A stretch of 64,000 nucleotides of DNA from contig NZ_OX267715.1 in the NCBI RefSeq assembly GCF_946151075.1, positions 620,001-684,000 on the forward strand. The letters run 5' to 3'. Below are positions 44,545 to 52,974 of this stretch, one piece after another; within the stretch, counting starts at the first letter, position 1; the number at the start of each line of letters is the position of its first letter. The notes under the pieces are model-generated. The model ran no database searches, was not told the origin of the DNA, and worked only from the letters and a program-made list of their open reading frames with translations. The position numbers were made by a program, and so were the translations under genes. The DNA is from Neobacillus sp. Marseille-Q6967. GTDB taxonomy: Bacteria > Bacillota > Bacilli > Bacillales > Cytobacillaceae.

Positions 44545-44724
44545 AAAAACTAACCTCCAAATTTGCTTTTTTTTAGTGTCTCCACCTATTACATTAAATA
44601 TAAAAATTTTTAAAAAATGAGCGAATAACGGAGAGATAGGATATAAAGTATTCCTAACAAAAATCAGGTAATAATAATCAGAAATTCAAAGCGTTTAATT
44701 ATTTCATGAGTAAGGATGATAAAA

Positions 44725-45297
44725 TTGGCGAATGATCAAATGGAGAAATTTGATAAAATTGTTAAAATGGGTAATAAATCAACCGATGCCTTAAACGGTT
44801 ATTGGATAGATTTTGCACTCTATTCTTCATTTGAATACTGGATGATGGTTGCTTTTCTTATAGTGCCACTTTTAATTCTATTTTTTAAAATTGACAAGAA
44901 TAAAATATTTTTAATTGGCTTTTATGGGTATAGCGTACACGTCATATTTGCATATGTTGATACGTTCGGAAAACATAGTGGATATTGGAATTATCCATTC
45001 CCGGTAATCCCTGTTTTACCTGGTTTAGCTATAGATTCAAGCCTTGTTCCCGTTGCCTTTATGCTTGTATATCAATGGACATTAAATAATAAAAGTTACT
45101 ACCTATATTCAATTGCCATGGCAGGAATTTTTTCGTTTATTTTAAAGCCCTTTCTTGTAGAACTAGGTTTATTTAGAATGTACGAAAATAAAAACTATTT
45201 ACACATTTTTATTGGCTATCTTTTTGTTTTATTTACGGCAAAATTTATTACGAACGTTTTTTTATGGACACAAAAAAAGTATATAACCTCCACTTAA
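44725..45297 (+). CDS. CBO0543-like membrane protein
   Basis: About 190 residues with five or six membrane segments. TTG 44725 has AAGGA 8 nt upstream; ATG 44716 overlaps that SD. The segments YSVHVIFAYVDTFGKHSGYW and PVIPVLPGLAIDSSLVPVAFMLVYQ fit the CBO0543 family of small membrane proteins in spore formers, function unknown. A relative lies at 50457, and both sit beside DUF3231 genes, so the two families may work together. Confidence 0.7.
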   Translation: MANDQMEKFDKIVKMGNKSTDALNGYWIDFALYSSFEYWMMVAFLIVPLLILFFKIDKNKIFLIGFYGYSVHVIFAYVDTFGKHSGYWNYPFPVIPVLPGLAIDSSLVPVAFMLVYQWTLNNKSYYLYSIAMAGIFSFILKPFLVELGLFRMYENKNYLHIFIGYLFVLFTAKFITNVFLWTQKKYITST

Positions 45298-45408
45298 ATA
45301 TCGGGATTTTATCACCTCGTATAAAGAGGGTTCGAAGTAGAAATATGGGGATCAGCCGGGGAATTCGGTAAAAATCCGAAAATAAGATCATTAAAAGGTA
45401 GTGTGGAA

Positions 45409-46366
45409 ATGAAGTTAAATGCTCCTGAAATTTCAAATTTATTGACATCTTATTTAACGAATACTATGGCATCCGTGGTAACTGCAGATCTACTAAAAAA
45501 AGCAGAAACCGATGAAATGAGAATGATGCTTAAATTGGGACTGAATATTGCAGATGAAGAGGTAAAAGGGGCAGAGTATTTTTTGAAGAGTGACAATAGG
45601 GCGCTGCCAGAACCCTTTACCGAAAAAGATGTATTACGAACTGATACAAAATATTGGTCAGATAATTATGTTGTCCTCCTTAAATATAAGATGGGACTGG
45701 ATGCATTGAATTTATATAACCTTTGTTACACAACAGCTATTAATCCAGAGGTTAAGGCATTTTACAAAAAGCTATTAACCGAGACCATAGAATTGATGGA
45801 TATGTTAAATGAACTTTATATCAAAATGGGAATGCACAAACCTTTAATCCTTATTCCTAAAAATGAAAAGGTTGAAAAAGTAAATAAACAATCTTTTCTA
45901 GGGTTTTTTCATGAAAATCGTCCATTAAGTGCTCCTGAAGTTTACCAACTTACGAATAATTTTTTGTCAACAGAAGTATTTCGTGAGTTGCTTCGTTCTT
46001 GTTGTCAGACAAATACAATTGAACTAAAGGAACACTTTGAACGAGGGAAGAAAATATGTACGAAACATTTAAAGACAATACAAGAAAAGATGGAAAAAGA
46101 TGAAATACCACATTTGCCAACCTGGGAATTTGAAGTGGATACGGAAGGTAAATGCACCATTCTCTGATCGGTTAATGTTATTTAAGGTGTCTTTAATTGC
46201 AGGAGCAGCAGGAGGACGGTTTGGGGTGTCTGCTTCAGCAACCCTTCGTAAAGATCTTGGTATTTCTTTTTTAAAAATGATGGGTGAGATTCTGATCTTT
46301 GCGGAGGATACGGGCAATTTACTCGTAAAATACAAAATGCTTGATCAACCGCCAATGGTAAAATAA
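45409..46366 (+). pseudogene. DUF3231 family, paralogue 3, frameshifted
   Basis: The first frame (45409-46167) gives a normal DUF3231 protein up to the strand-helix WEFEVDTE, then diverges. From about 46148 another frame continues with VNAPFSDRLMLFK through AEDTGNLLVKYKMLDQPP to 46366. Removing one G from GAAGG at 46144-46148 restores 11 residues between W-x-x-E-V and F-S-D/E-R/K, exactly the spacing in paralogues 1 and 2. So a single-base insertion, or a sequencing error, splits an otherwise complete gene of about 319 codons. Confidence 0.8.
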
Positions 46367-46486
46367 TTGACTAAATAAGGTTAAAAATCAACGGGAGAAT
46401 TTAGTGGACAAAATTTCAATTAACTACATATGAAATTGGAATTCTTTGGACTCAGTTTCAACTTTTGTTTTTCAATTAAGGAATAT

Positions 46487-46508
46487 TGTGAAGTATTGTA
46501 CTTAAACT
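46487..46508. repeat. Dispersed repeat, copy 4, left half (interrupted by IS110)
   Basis: TGTGAAGTATTGTACTTAAACT; same as TGTGAAGGTTTGTACTTAAACT in copy 7 but for two bases. The right half is at 48306. Confidence 0.7.
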
Positions 46509-46542
46509 CCCACAGTTTAATACGATTTTCTCCCAAATACTC

Positions 46543-46855
46543 GCTTATTCGCAGGATTTCATACCCGTTGAATAGGTTTAACGATTAAACGATGTGATTT
46601 CAGACCATTTTGGCTTCGTGAAGGCATAGTGAAATAAAGGGGTTTATTGCTACTCCATATTTTACCATATGATGTACATGCTCCACGCCGCCCCTGGAGG
46701 CTTTCCCTCCCATGTCTCAACGGGTCAATTGCCCTATCATTCCTTCGTCATAGCTATCCAAGGGGTGGAGGCCAGTTTTGCTATAGGAATGGGTCTGTGC
46801 CCTTATGTTTAAGTAATCTGGTACTCCGTACATATTTGAAATCCTACGAATAAGC
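46543..46855. ncRNA. Candidate structured RNA of the IS110 element (bridge-RNA-like)
   Basis: GCTTATTCGCAGGATTTC at 46543 and GAAATCCTACGAATAAGC at 46838 are inverted repeats with one mismatch in 18, closing a 313-nt domain that lies wholly in the noncoding part of the element. Inside, CTCCAC..CCCCT (46681-46695) can pair with AGGGGTGGAG (46761-46770). No open frame with a ribosome site. IS110-family recombinases use a bridge RNA from their noncoding ends; this is the natural candidate here, most likely transcribed with the transposase. Structure and strand are inferred by eye. Confidence 0.5.
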
Positions 46856-46923
46856 CAACATTCAGTAATAAGTTTACACTTTCTCCTAAAAGGGGACGTC
46901 TAATCTATGATTCTGTATGTTTA

Positions 46924-48198
46924 TTATGCCGTCATCGGTGATAATGGTTTGAGTTTATCAGAACAATAAGATTCATTACGTCTAGAGATACCCACAAAAA
47001 TCCTAGCCAACTTGCCAACTAACTTCATAATTGATTTCATTTTCTTTATTTTCTTCACTTTAACATTATGAGTGTGTAATGCTTTAAATTCTGGATTATT
47101 CGCTACTAGACTCATGGTTGCCAGGAAGAGGAATCGCCTTAATCTCGACCTTCCACGCTTCGAAATAACAATTTGTCCTTTCCATTTACCCGAACTTGCT
47201 TCGGCTATGTGTAATCCCGCATGGCGAAGTAGAGAATTACCATGGGAAAAGTTACTTAAATCCCCAGCCTCACCTAATATGCCAGCTAAAGAAATTTCAC
47301 TTATTCCTTTAATGGTAAGTAACTTCTTAGCGAATGAGATATTATTTAATTCTTCGGTTACTTGTTTTTCAACTCTTTCGAGTTGTATTACAACCAAATC
47401 ATATTCCTCTAATAGCTGCTCAAGGTGAAATTTATACGCATCAAGCGCTTGTCTAGTGCCTACGGACCTCCCAGCTACTTGGAGGAGTAACTTGGCCTTT
47501 CTTAATCCAGGCTGCCTCTTCATAATTGATTTCCAACCTGCGATAACATCATGAGGCTGCATAGTTTCTAATTCCATTGGGGTTGGGAATAACCTAAGGG
47601 TTGCGATGGCACCTTTAGCTTTAATATCTTTAAAAACCTGTCGTAGTTCTGGGAAAACAATATCTACCCAACAATTTAATTGATTAATAGAACTGACGAA
47701 GCGTTTAACAACTACATCACGGTTAGACATCAGAACCCTAAGTTTTTCGAATGATTCCGATGTGTACCTAACTTCAGAGTAGTATCCGTTCTTTACCATA
47801 TCCGCAATAACTAAGGCATCTTTTTTATCACTCTTTGATTGAGTATTATCACGATTTTCTTTATTCTTTTTTACTAAATGTGGATTTACCGTTACTACTT
47901 CAATATTTTGGTTGGAAAGCCATTTTGAAAGATTGATCCAGTAGTGTCCAGTTGGTTCCATCCCAATTATAACCTCATCTAGGTTATTTGATTTTTGAAG
48001 ATTTATAATCCATTTTAATAAACTAGCAAATCCTTCTTCATTATTTTTGAATGTAAGTGGATCTCCGACAACAATTCCACGGAAATTAACAGCTCGTGCT
48101 ACATGTAATTGTTGAGCAATGTCCACACCAACAACGAGATGTTTAACGAAAATTCTTTCTATTAGTTGATTTTGTTTGTTTTGCATTTTAAACTTCAT
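46924..48198 (-). CDS. IS110-family transposase (DEDD recombinase)
   Basis: 424 residues from ATG 48198 (AGGAGGAAC upstream; the frame is open to 48246). N-terminal RuvC-like DEDD domain: VVGVDIAQQLHVARA, IGMEPTGHYWI and KKDALVIADMV supply acidic residues. C-terminal Tnp20 domain: LLTIKGISEISLAGILGEAG, LRHAGLHIAEASSGKWKG and SKRGRSRLRR; the nucleophilic Ser is expected in the SSGKWKG region. Appears intact. Mechanism for the family: RNA-guided recombination through a circular intermediate. Confidence 0.95.
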   Translation of the reverse strand: MKFKMQNKQNQLIERIFVKHLVVGVDIAQQLHVARAVNFRGIVVGDPLTFKNNEEGFASLLKWIINLQKSNNLDEVIIGMEPTGHYWINLSKWLSNQNIEVVTVNPHLVKKNKENRDNTQSKSDKKDALVIADMVKNGYYSEVRYTSESFEKLRVLMSNRDVVVKRFVSSINQLNCWVDIVFPELRQVFKDIKAKGAIATLRLFPTPMELETMQPHDVIAGWKSIMKRQPGLRKAKLLLQVAGRSVGTRQALDAYKFHLEQLLEEYDLVVIQLERVEKQVTEELNNISFAKKLLTIKGISEISLAGILGEAGDLSNFSHGNSLLRHAGLHIAEASSGKWKGQIVISKRGRSRLRRFLFLATMSLVANNPEFKALHTHNVKVKKIKKMKSIMKLVGKLARIFVGISRRNESYCSDKLKPLSPMTA

Positions 48199-48305
48199 AG
48201 TAGGGTTCCTCCTAAAGTTGTGAGTTAGAGTGGTGTCTATACTCATATCTTACTGAGGAGCCTTATTTTTTTCAAAGCCGAAAAATAACGATCTACAGGA
48301 ATGCT

Positions 48306-48392
48306 ATAAGGTGCAATAGTTAAAGATTAAGATCGCTGCGTCGGTCTCTTTTTTACTTGTTGTGCTAACGAAGCAGTTTTGTGGAAGAAGCA
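48306..48392. repeat. Dispersed repeat, copy 4, right half
   Basis: ATAAGGTGCAATAGTTAAAG, then AGATCGCTGCGTCGGTCTCTTTTTT hairpin-like, then GTGCTAACGAAGCAGTTTTG: the three modules of the repeat in order. Confidence 0.6.
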
Positions 48393-48571
48393 TTGATAGA
48401 ATAAAGTATAACTGTATTATCCAACGTCTGGCTGCAAAACAATGCCAGTCTTTTTTTTATAAAAAAGTGGAACCTTTTTTAATATAAATGCATCAAGTCT
48501 TGGTAACTTACTATTCTTTTGACGTATCTAAGGGGTGAATTCAACAGTAGGTGAACAGCAAAATTTATTTG

Positions 48572-48799
48572 TCAGTTAAATTTAATTCCGTTGATGACTG
48601 TGTCAATGGCTTTTTTATAAAGAGTCTCTTTAACTTCCTGTGTGTTGAAAGCCAATAATGCTGTATCGAATAATCCGGAAATTAATGCTAATAGAATGAT
48701 ACTTGTCTCTTCGACATTTAAGTCCGGATTAAACTCTTTTTTGTGAATACCCTCTTTAATTATCTCTTTAAAGATTTTTAAGAATTTACGATACTGAGA
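48572..48799 (-). pseudogene. 3' remnant of a TetR-family regulator
   Basis: Minus strand reads QYRKFLKIFKEIIKEGIHKK, then LNVEETSIILLALISGLFDT and a final helix ending VINGIKFN-stop at 48572. This is the C-terminal ligand-domain end of a TetR/AcrR regulator. Everything upstream, including the DNA-binding domain, is missing; the break coincides with repeat copy 5. About 75 codons remain. Confidence 0.65.
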
Positions 48800-48801
48800 G
48801 A

Positions 48802-48895
48802 GTGTGAAAAAGTGTACTTAAAGTAACGGGTGCGATTCTTTAATAAGAAGGGTCGTTTTTTCTTCTTCAAGTAACGGATCAGGTTAGTAGAAGAG
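48802..48895. repeat. Dispersed palindromic repeat, copy 5
   Basis: GTGTGAAAAAGTGTACTTAAAG, TAACGGGTGCGATTC, hairpin segment AAGAAGGGTCG with T tract, then AAGTAACGGATCAGGTTAGT. Confidence 0.6.
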
Positions 48896-49036
48896 AGACT
48901 GTTAAAAATTGATTAGGGGACTCATTGTGGGTGCTCTTTTTTTGTGTATCTATACATACATGCTCGTAAAAAAGGCAAAATATTAAGTAAAAAACTAAAA
49001 AATTTTTTGAAAAAAATAAAAGGATGGTAACACCAA

Positions 49037-50074
49037 TTGGATAAACTAATCGATGAGACGCCCCACAACGTACAACTAACTGCTCCCGAGATTGCAAATC
49101 TTTGGTCACAGTACCAAAATGACACAATGGCTGTATGTGTTTATAAATATATGATTAAAATTACAGAGGATGTATCGATTCGACCAATTTTAGAATTCGC
49201 TTTGAGTCTTGCTGAGAGCCATATTGTAAAAATTAAAGAATATTATATGGAAGAAAAGTTTCCTATACCTCATGGTTTTACTGAGGACGATGTAAATCTG
49301 ACTGCTCCTCGATTATTCTCGGATGAATTTTGTTTAACCTATACCTACATAATGAGTGTTTACGGATTATCAGGTTATACAGTTACTATATCTTCTAATT
49401 TACGACGTGATATTCGTGATTATTTTGTTTTATGTCAAAATTAAACTTTGGAGCTTTTTAACCAATCTGTGGATCTGCTTTTGGAAAAAGGAATTGTTTC
49501 TAGACCTCCATTTATCAACCCACCAAATAATTATGAGTTTGTTGAGTCTAATAATTACATGAAAGGACTGCTTGGGGGACAAAGACCACTAAATTGTATT
49601 GAGATTAGTAATATATACTGGGATTTGAAAAAAATACAGATGGATAAATCGCTCTGTATTGGTTTTGCTCAAGTTGCTAAATCGCAGGAAGTTAAGAAGT
49701 TTATATGGCGTGGTGTTGAAATTTCTACAAAACAAATTGAAATTTTAGAATCTATATTGTCTCAAGACCATCTTCCTCAACCAAAATCTGAAGAGGCGGA
49801 AATTACCAGTTCAACTACTGCCCCTTTTTCCGATCGCCTTATAATGTACCATAAAATGGTGGTGGGTTCTGTTACAGTAGGTTTATTTGGATCAGCCATT
49901 GCTACATGTCAACGATTTGATTTGGGTATGCATTATTCAAGGTTTATAATGGAAAATGCAGATTACATGACAGATGGATTTAAAATTATGGTAAAAAATA
50001 AATGGGTAGAACAAGTACCATTAACAGATGATAGAAAAAAATTAGCTGGTCAGAGAAAAAGCTTTAGGCATTAA
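49037..50074 (+). pseudogene. DUF3231 family, paralogue 4, interrupted by an in-frame TAA
   Basis: The two pieces (49037-49444 and 49448-50074) are in the same frame, separated by TAA at 49442. The junction DYFVLCQN-stop-TLELFNQSVDLLLEKG aligns without gap to NFYKECLTESMNLYEMAKDVLLEKG of paralogue 2, so one base change (for example GAA to TAA) is the only lesion. Total about 345 codons with HGF..DDVNLTAPRLFSD and MTDGFKIMVKNKWVEQVP conserved. Starts TTG 49037 after AAAGGATGG. Confidence 0.8.
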
Positions 50075-50116
50075 AACATAGTTAAAAAGCAAATTAAGCC
50101 TGAAATTGGAATGGAT

Positions 50117-50210
50117 TCTTCTTCAACTATATGGTGCGAGAGTTGAAGAACGGTAGCTGCTTCGGCAGCTTTTTGCTTATTCCACTAACTGGCCAGATTA
50201 GTTCAAGATG
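50117..50210. repeat. Dispersed palindromic repeat, copy 6 (full form)
   Basis: TTCTTCAACTATATGGTGCG-agAGTTGAAGAA palindrome, then AGCTGCttcgGCAGCTTTTT hairpin, then TATTCCACTAACTGGCCAGA and TTAGTTCAAGA. All three modules are clear; also serves as terminator for paralogue 4. Confidence 0.65.
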
Positions 50211-50456
50211 GGAAACCCTATTTTAAAAAATCACTGATTAAACACCGGTGACTTGATTTAATGGTTTAGGTACAAATATAGATTTTTGGAGAGAGAATTA
50301 ATATTTGGATTTTTATCACAACAACACTATGAAATTTCGTCTGGAAATATCAATGTTATTCAGGCTAATCGGCATATATATTTTAAATTAACAAATAATA
50401 ATGGTTGAATTTTAGAATATATAGGTTTCGATAGTCAATCTTAAAGGGGCCACACC
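50211..50456. other. Gene-free stretch
   Basis: AT-rich leader of the CBO0543-like gene. No feature identified beyond AAAGGGG before ATG 50457. Confidence 0.5.
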
Positions 50457-50942
50457 ATGGAAAAGCTTATACAAAACTTAGATTTGTCATCAAAAGGTTT
50501 ATGGTTTCCAATTACTTTAGGTACTATCTTTTTGATTTACATATTTTTAATGCCGAAACGATTAAGTTGGAGAGAAATTTATTTTATCTTTGGTACAACT
50601 GGCTATGTAGCAATAACAATAGATGTGTTCCTTATGTTAAATTACTTGGATGTATTTGATTTAGGTCGTGATCCAAAACTAGAAGGAATTGGTGATTTTA
50701 TATGTTACGGTATCATTCCTTCTTGTTTTGCTGTAATATTTCTTAACCATTTTAAACAGGAAATGAAATGGATATATGTTACCATCTTTACCATCTTGTC
50801 CACCTTATCTGAATGGCTGCTTGTTCAAGTTGGATATATGAAGTTAAAAGGATGGCATACCTGGTGGTCTATCCCTGTATTTATTATAGTTTTTGGGTTT
50901 TGGTTACCTTGGCAATTAAGGTTAATACGAAAAGAGTCATAA
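50457..50942 (+). CDS. CBO0543-like membrane protein
   Basis: 161 residues, about five membrane segments, with FGTTGYVAITIDVFLMLNYL, GIGDFICYGIIPSCFAVIFL and WLLVQVGYMKLKGWHTWWSI. These features, the W-rich last loop especially, match the CBO0543 family. ATG 50457 follows AAAGGGG. It lies after DUF3231 paralogue 4, as the 44725 gene lies beside paralogues 2 and 3. Function unknown. Confidence 0.7.
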   Translation: MEKLIQNLDLSSKGLWFPITLGTIFLIYIFLMPKRLSWREIYFIFGTTGYVAITIDVFLMLNYLDVFDLGRDPKLEGIGDFICYGIIPSCFAVIFLNHFKQEMKWIYVTIFTILSTLSEWLLVQVGYMKLKGWHTWWSIPVFIIVFGFWLPWQLRLIRKES

Positions 50943-50950
50943 TTAAATCA

Positions 50951-51003
50951 GATTGTGAAGGTTTGTACTTAAACTATAGGGTGCATTACTTTAAGAGCCG
51001 GCT
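50951..51003. repeat. Dispersed palindromic repeat, copy 7 (5' part)
   Basis: TTGTGAAGGTTTGTACTTAA then ACTATAGGGTGCATTACTTT; the uninterrupted reference for the IS110 insertion site. It ends where the EamA remnant begins. Confidence 0.65.
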
Positions 51004-51545
51004 ATCATTGCAGTCAGCACAATTAACGCTACCAAGATAGAATTAGTGGTTACTACAATTTGTGAGTAATCACTAGGCAAAAGCTTTACAAGTACAGACG
51101 TGAGTGCCACGTTAAAGCTGCAATAAGAAGTGCAATACCTCCAAGTGTACCGGACATATTCACATCGCCAATTCCAACAATGAGAAATACTCCAATTGTC
51201 GCTAAACAAACGGAGATTCCCTTCCTTAACGTCATCCGTTCTTTAAGAGCAAAAATAACCATAAATGCAGGTGTTGAAGAAGTTATAATGGCTCCCATTT
51301 GTGCTGTGGATAGCATAGTGCTAGTTTCCTGAGCAACGATTGAAATGGCATTACCAATGATTCCAATGGCTATGATAATTAAGAAATAATGTTTTTCGAT
51401 TCGCCATTTTTTCTTGTTATAAAGCCGATAATGAGAAGTGCAACAATAGCTACTACATATCGCATCCACACAAGTTCCAGTGGAGGACATGCTAATTGGG
51501 ATTAATTAGGTCAATAGTATGAAAATTGCTGTATAAATTGAACTG
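51004..51545 (-). pseudogene. EamA/DMT transporter remnant
   Basis: Minus strand, in three frames: PPLELVWMRYVVAIVALLII with GFITRKNGES (about 51420-51500), then IGIIGNAISIVAQETSTMLS and STPAFMVIFALKERMT (51140-51400), then ALTSVLVKLLPSDYSQIVVT (51030-51110). These are consecutive parts of an EamA-family 10-TM transporter; frameshifts occur near the AAGAAAAAA run (about 51415) and near 51110. The N-terminus has stops and the C-terminal half is missing at repeat copy 7. Confidence 0.65.
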
Positions 51546-51685
51546 ACTAATGTCATTAGGAACAAATCAAGCTTTACACGCTAAATTTTAAAGCTTTTTT
51601 GTATTTCCACCGCACTACAAAATAACCACAAATAGTATGCGGGGGTAGTGTGCGATAAGCAAACGAAGAAACTTATTAACCGAAG

Positions 51686-51907
51686 ATGAAATTACGAATT
51701 GCGACCAAAACAACTTTCGTCACAACTAATGAAGAAGCTTTCAAATTATTCTACGTAGATTGTCACCTAAAGAATTTACGTCCTCATACCATCAAATATT
51801 ATCGTGAAAATTTACATTACAACAGACAATCATTGGTCAGCTTAATTGAAAGAGACCTAAAGAGAATGACAGTCGGTATCCATATCATCCAAGTTAACGA
51901 AGTATAA
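51686..51907 (+). pseudogene. N-terminal fragment of a tyrosine recombinase
   Basis: 73 codons. TTNEEAFKLFYVDCHLKNLR with PHTIKYYRENL is the SAM-like core-binding domain found at the N-terminus of XerC/phage integrases; compare FQLSNRIKNLSDMTIRFYEQ in the broken integrase at 32397. The catalytic domain is absent: after about residue 50 the sequence loses similarity and stops. Together with the 32397 gene it brackets the decayed region. Confidence 0.6.
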
Positions 51908-52173
51908 AAAGTAATGGGGTCTCATTCAGTTTCAAAATGAAAGATGAGTAAAAGGAAACACATTGAATTGATCCATCCGATGTGTTTTTTACATTGAACC
52001 TCTTTTAATAAGATAAGTGTAATGAAATAGTAAACACCGCGATGTAAAATAATGAGCGAGGAAACCATTCATAATCAAAATTTTTAATATACATAAAATT
52101 CAAAAAATATTGACAACGGAGGGAAATCACGGTAAATTATGTATTAATAGTAAATATAGTATAAGGTTATAAA
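51908..52173. other. Gene-free stretch
   Basis: No open frame with a ribosome site. ACACATTGAATTGATCCATC/GATGTGT may form a weak hairpin near 51958-51988. The right part is the promoter region of the gntR gene. Confidence 0.45.
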
Positions 52174-52189
52174 GTTATAATATTATAAA
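52174..52189. promoter_or_regulatory. Candidate GntR operator 1
   Basis: GTTATAATATTATAAA around the palindrome TTATAATATTATAA, 15 bp before the gntR start; also overlaps a TATAAT box, so binding would be autorepressing. Confidence 0.5.
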
Positions 52190-52203
52190 TTAGGTGTGAT
52201 TTT

Positions 52204-52920
52204 ATGAAAATAGATAAACATAATCATGTTCCTCTCTATCGTCAAGTGGAACTGGTATTAGAGGAAAAAATTAAATCCAAGCAGTGGGATATAGGTTATC
52301 AGCTGCCAACTGAACAGGAATTAGCTGATCTGTTTGATGTGAGTACTATTACGGTCAAACGGGCGGTCATTGAATTGGTAAACAAAGGGTATCTTTACCG
52401 GCAAAGAGGGAAAGGTACTTTTGTAGCGGGTTCCACTAATGAACAAGATATTAATGCGATCTTTTCCTTAACAACAGAAGAAGAGGAACATCCGCATGAA
52501 TTACTCGGTTTTTCGATTGAAAATGCGGAAAACGGGGTGGCAGAAAAACTAGAATTGCAGCCTGAAGCAAAAATCATTAAGATCAAGCGTTTAAAAATTG
52601 AGAATGATGTTCCAGTCGCACTTGAATACTCGTATCTGCCCTATGATCAATGTCCTGGCCTGACGCCAAATGATATAAATAATGAACTTATCTACAATAT
52701 TCTGAGAAATAAGTTTCATATTTTGTTAGGAAGGGCTAGGCTATTAATTAAACCGTATATTGCTTTAGGTGAAATGGCAGAATGGCTTCAGGTTGAACCA
52801 GGTACGCCTGTGTTTGAATGGGAGAGGATTACGTATACCAAGCAGGGAGAGGTAATTGAATACTCGAAATTTTATATACGCCATGATCAAGTTACCTATT
52901 ATACTGAGATTCATTTTTAG
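52204..52920 (+). CDS. GntR/HutC-family regulator of the downstream operon
   Basis: 238 residues. N-terminal winged helix (VPLYRQVELVLEEKIKS, LPTEQELADLFDVSTITVKR, QRGKGTFVAG) and C-terminal UTRA ligand domain (ALEYSYLPYDQCPGL, FEWERITYTKQGEVIEYSKF). HutC-type regulators sense small metabolites related to their operon. Encoded just before the ABC transporter operon, with TATAATATTATA palindromes on both sides of the gene that are likely its operators. Expected to repress until the transported substrate or a metabolite binds. Confidence 0.9.
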   Translation: MKIDKHNHVPLYRQVELVLEEKIKSKQWDIGYQLPTEQELADLFDVSTITVKRAVIELVNKGYLYRQRGKGTFVAGSTNEQDINAIFSLTTEEEEHPHELLGFSIENAENGVAEKLELQPEAKIIKIKRLKIENDVPVALEYSYLPYDQCPGLTPNDINNELIYNILRNKFHILLGRARLLIKPYIALGEMAEWLQVEPGTPVFEWERITYTKQGEVIEYSKFYIRHDQVTYYTEIHF

Positions 52921-52932
52921 ATAAGCATAAAA

Positions 52933-52970
52933 GTATAATATTATAACTTAATAGATTATAATATTATATT
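52933..52970. promoter_or_regulatory. Candidate GntR operators 2 and 3
   Basis: GTATAATATTATAAC (52933-52947) and TTATAATATTATAT (52956-52969), centres about 22 bp apart, between gntR and the transporter operon. Same core as operator 1. Confidence 0.5.
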
Positions 52971-52974
52971 TTTT

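Larger units (their letters stand above)
46507..48305. mobile_element. IS110-family insertion sequence inside a dispersed repeat
   Basis: Boundaries were found by comparing the interrupted repeat copy with the intact copy 7 (50951-51003): left flank ends ...CTTAAACT, right flank resumes ...CT-ATAAGGTGCA, versus CTTAAACTATAGGGTGCA uninterrupted. A CT dinucleotide is present at both junctions (46507-46508 and 48304-48305), the 2-bp core expected of IS110-type recombination; no longer target duplication. Element about 1.8 kb with one transposase gene on the minus strand, 107 bp before its start and about 415 bp of noncoding DNA after its stop, an arrangement like the IS1111 group. Confidence 0.8.

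Noticed and set aside
46647-46853. 68-codon ORF in the noncoding part of the IS110 element
   Set aside because: No ribosome site and very Arg/Pro/Leu-rich; it lies inside the proposed structured RNA.
51508-52203. Right attachment site duplicated from the tRNA-Leu 3' end
   Set aside because: I looked for CGGTTCGACCCCGACCACCG-like sequence on both strands and found none in this stretch.
52174-52970. AT-rich palindromes as a replication origin or DnaA-box cluster
   Set aside because: No TTATCCACA-like DnaA boxes are present; proximity to gntR makes operators the simpler explanation.
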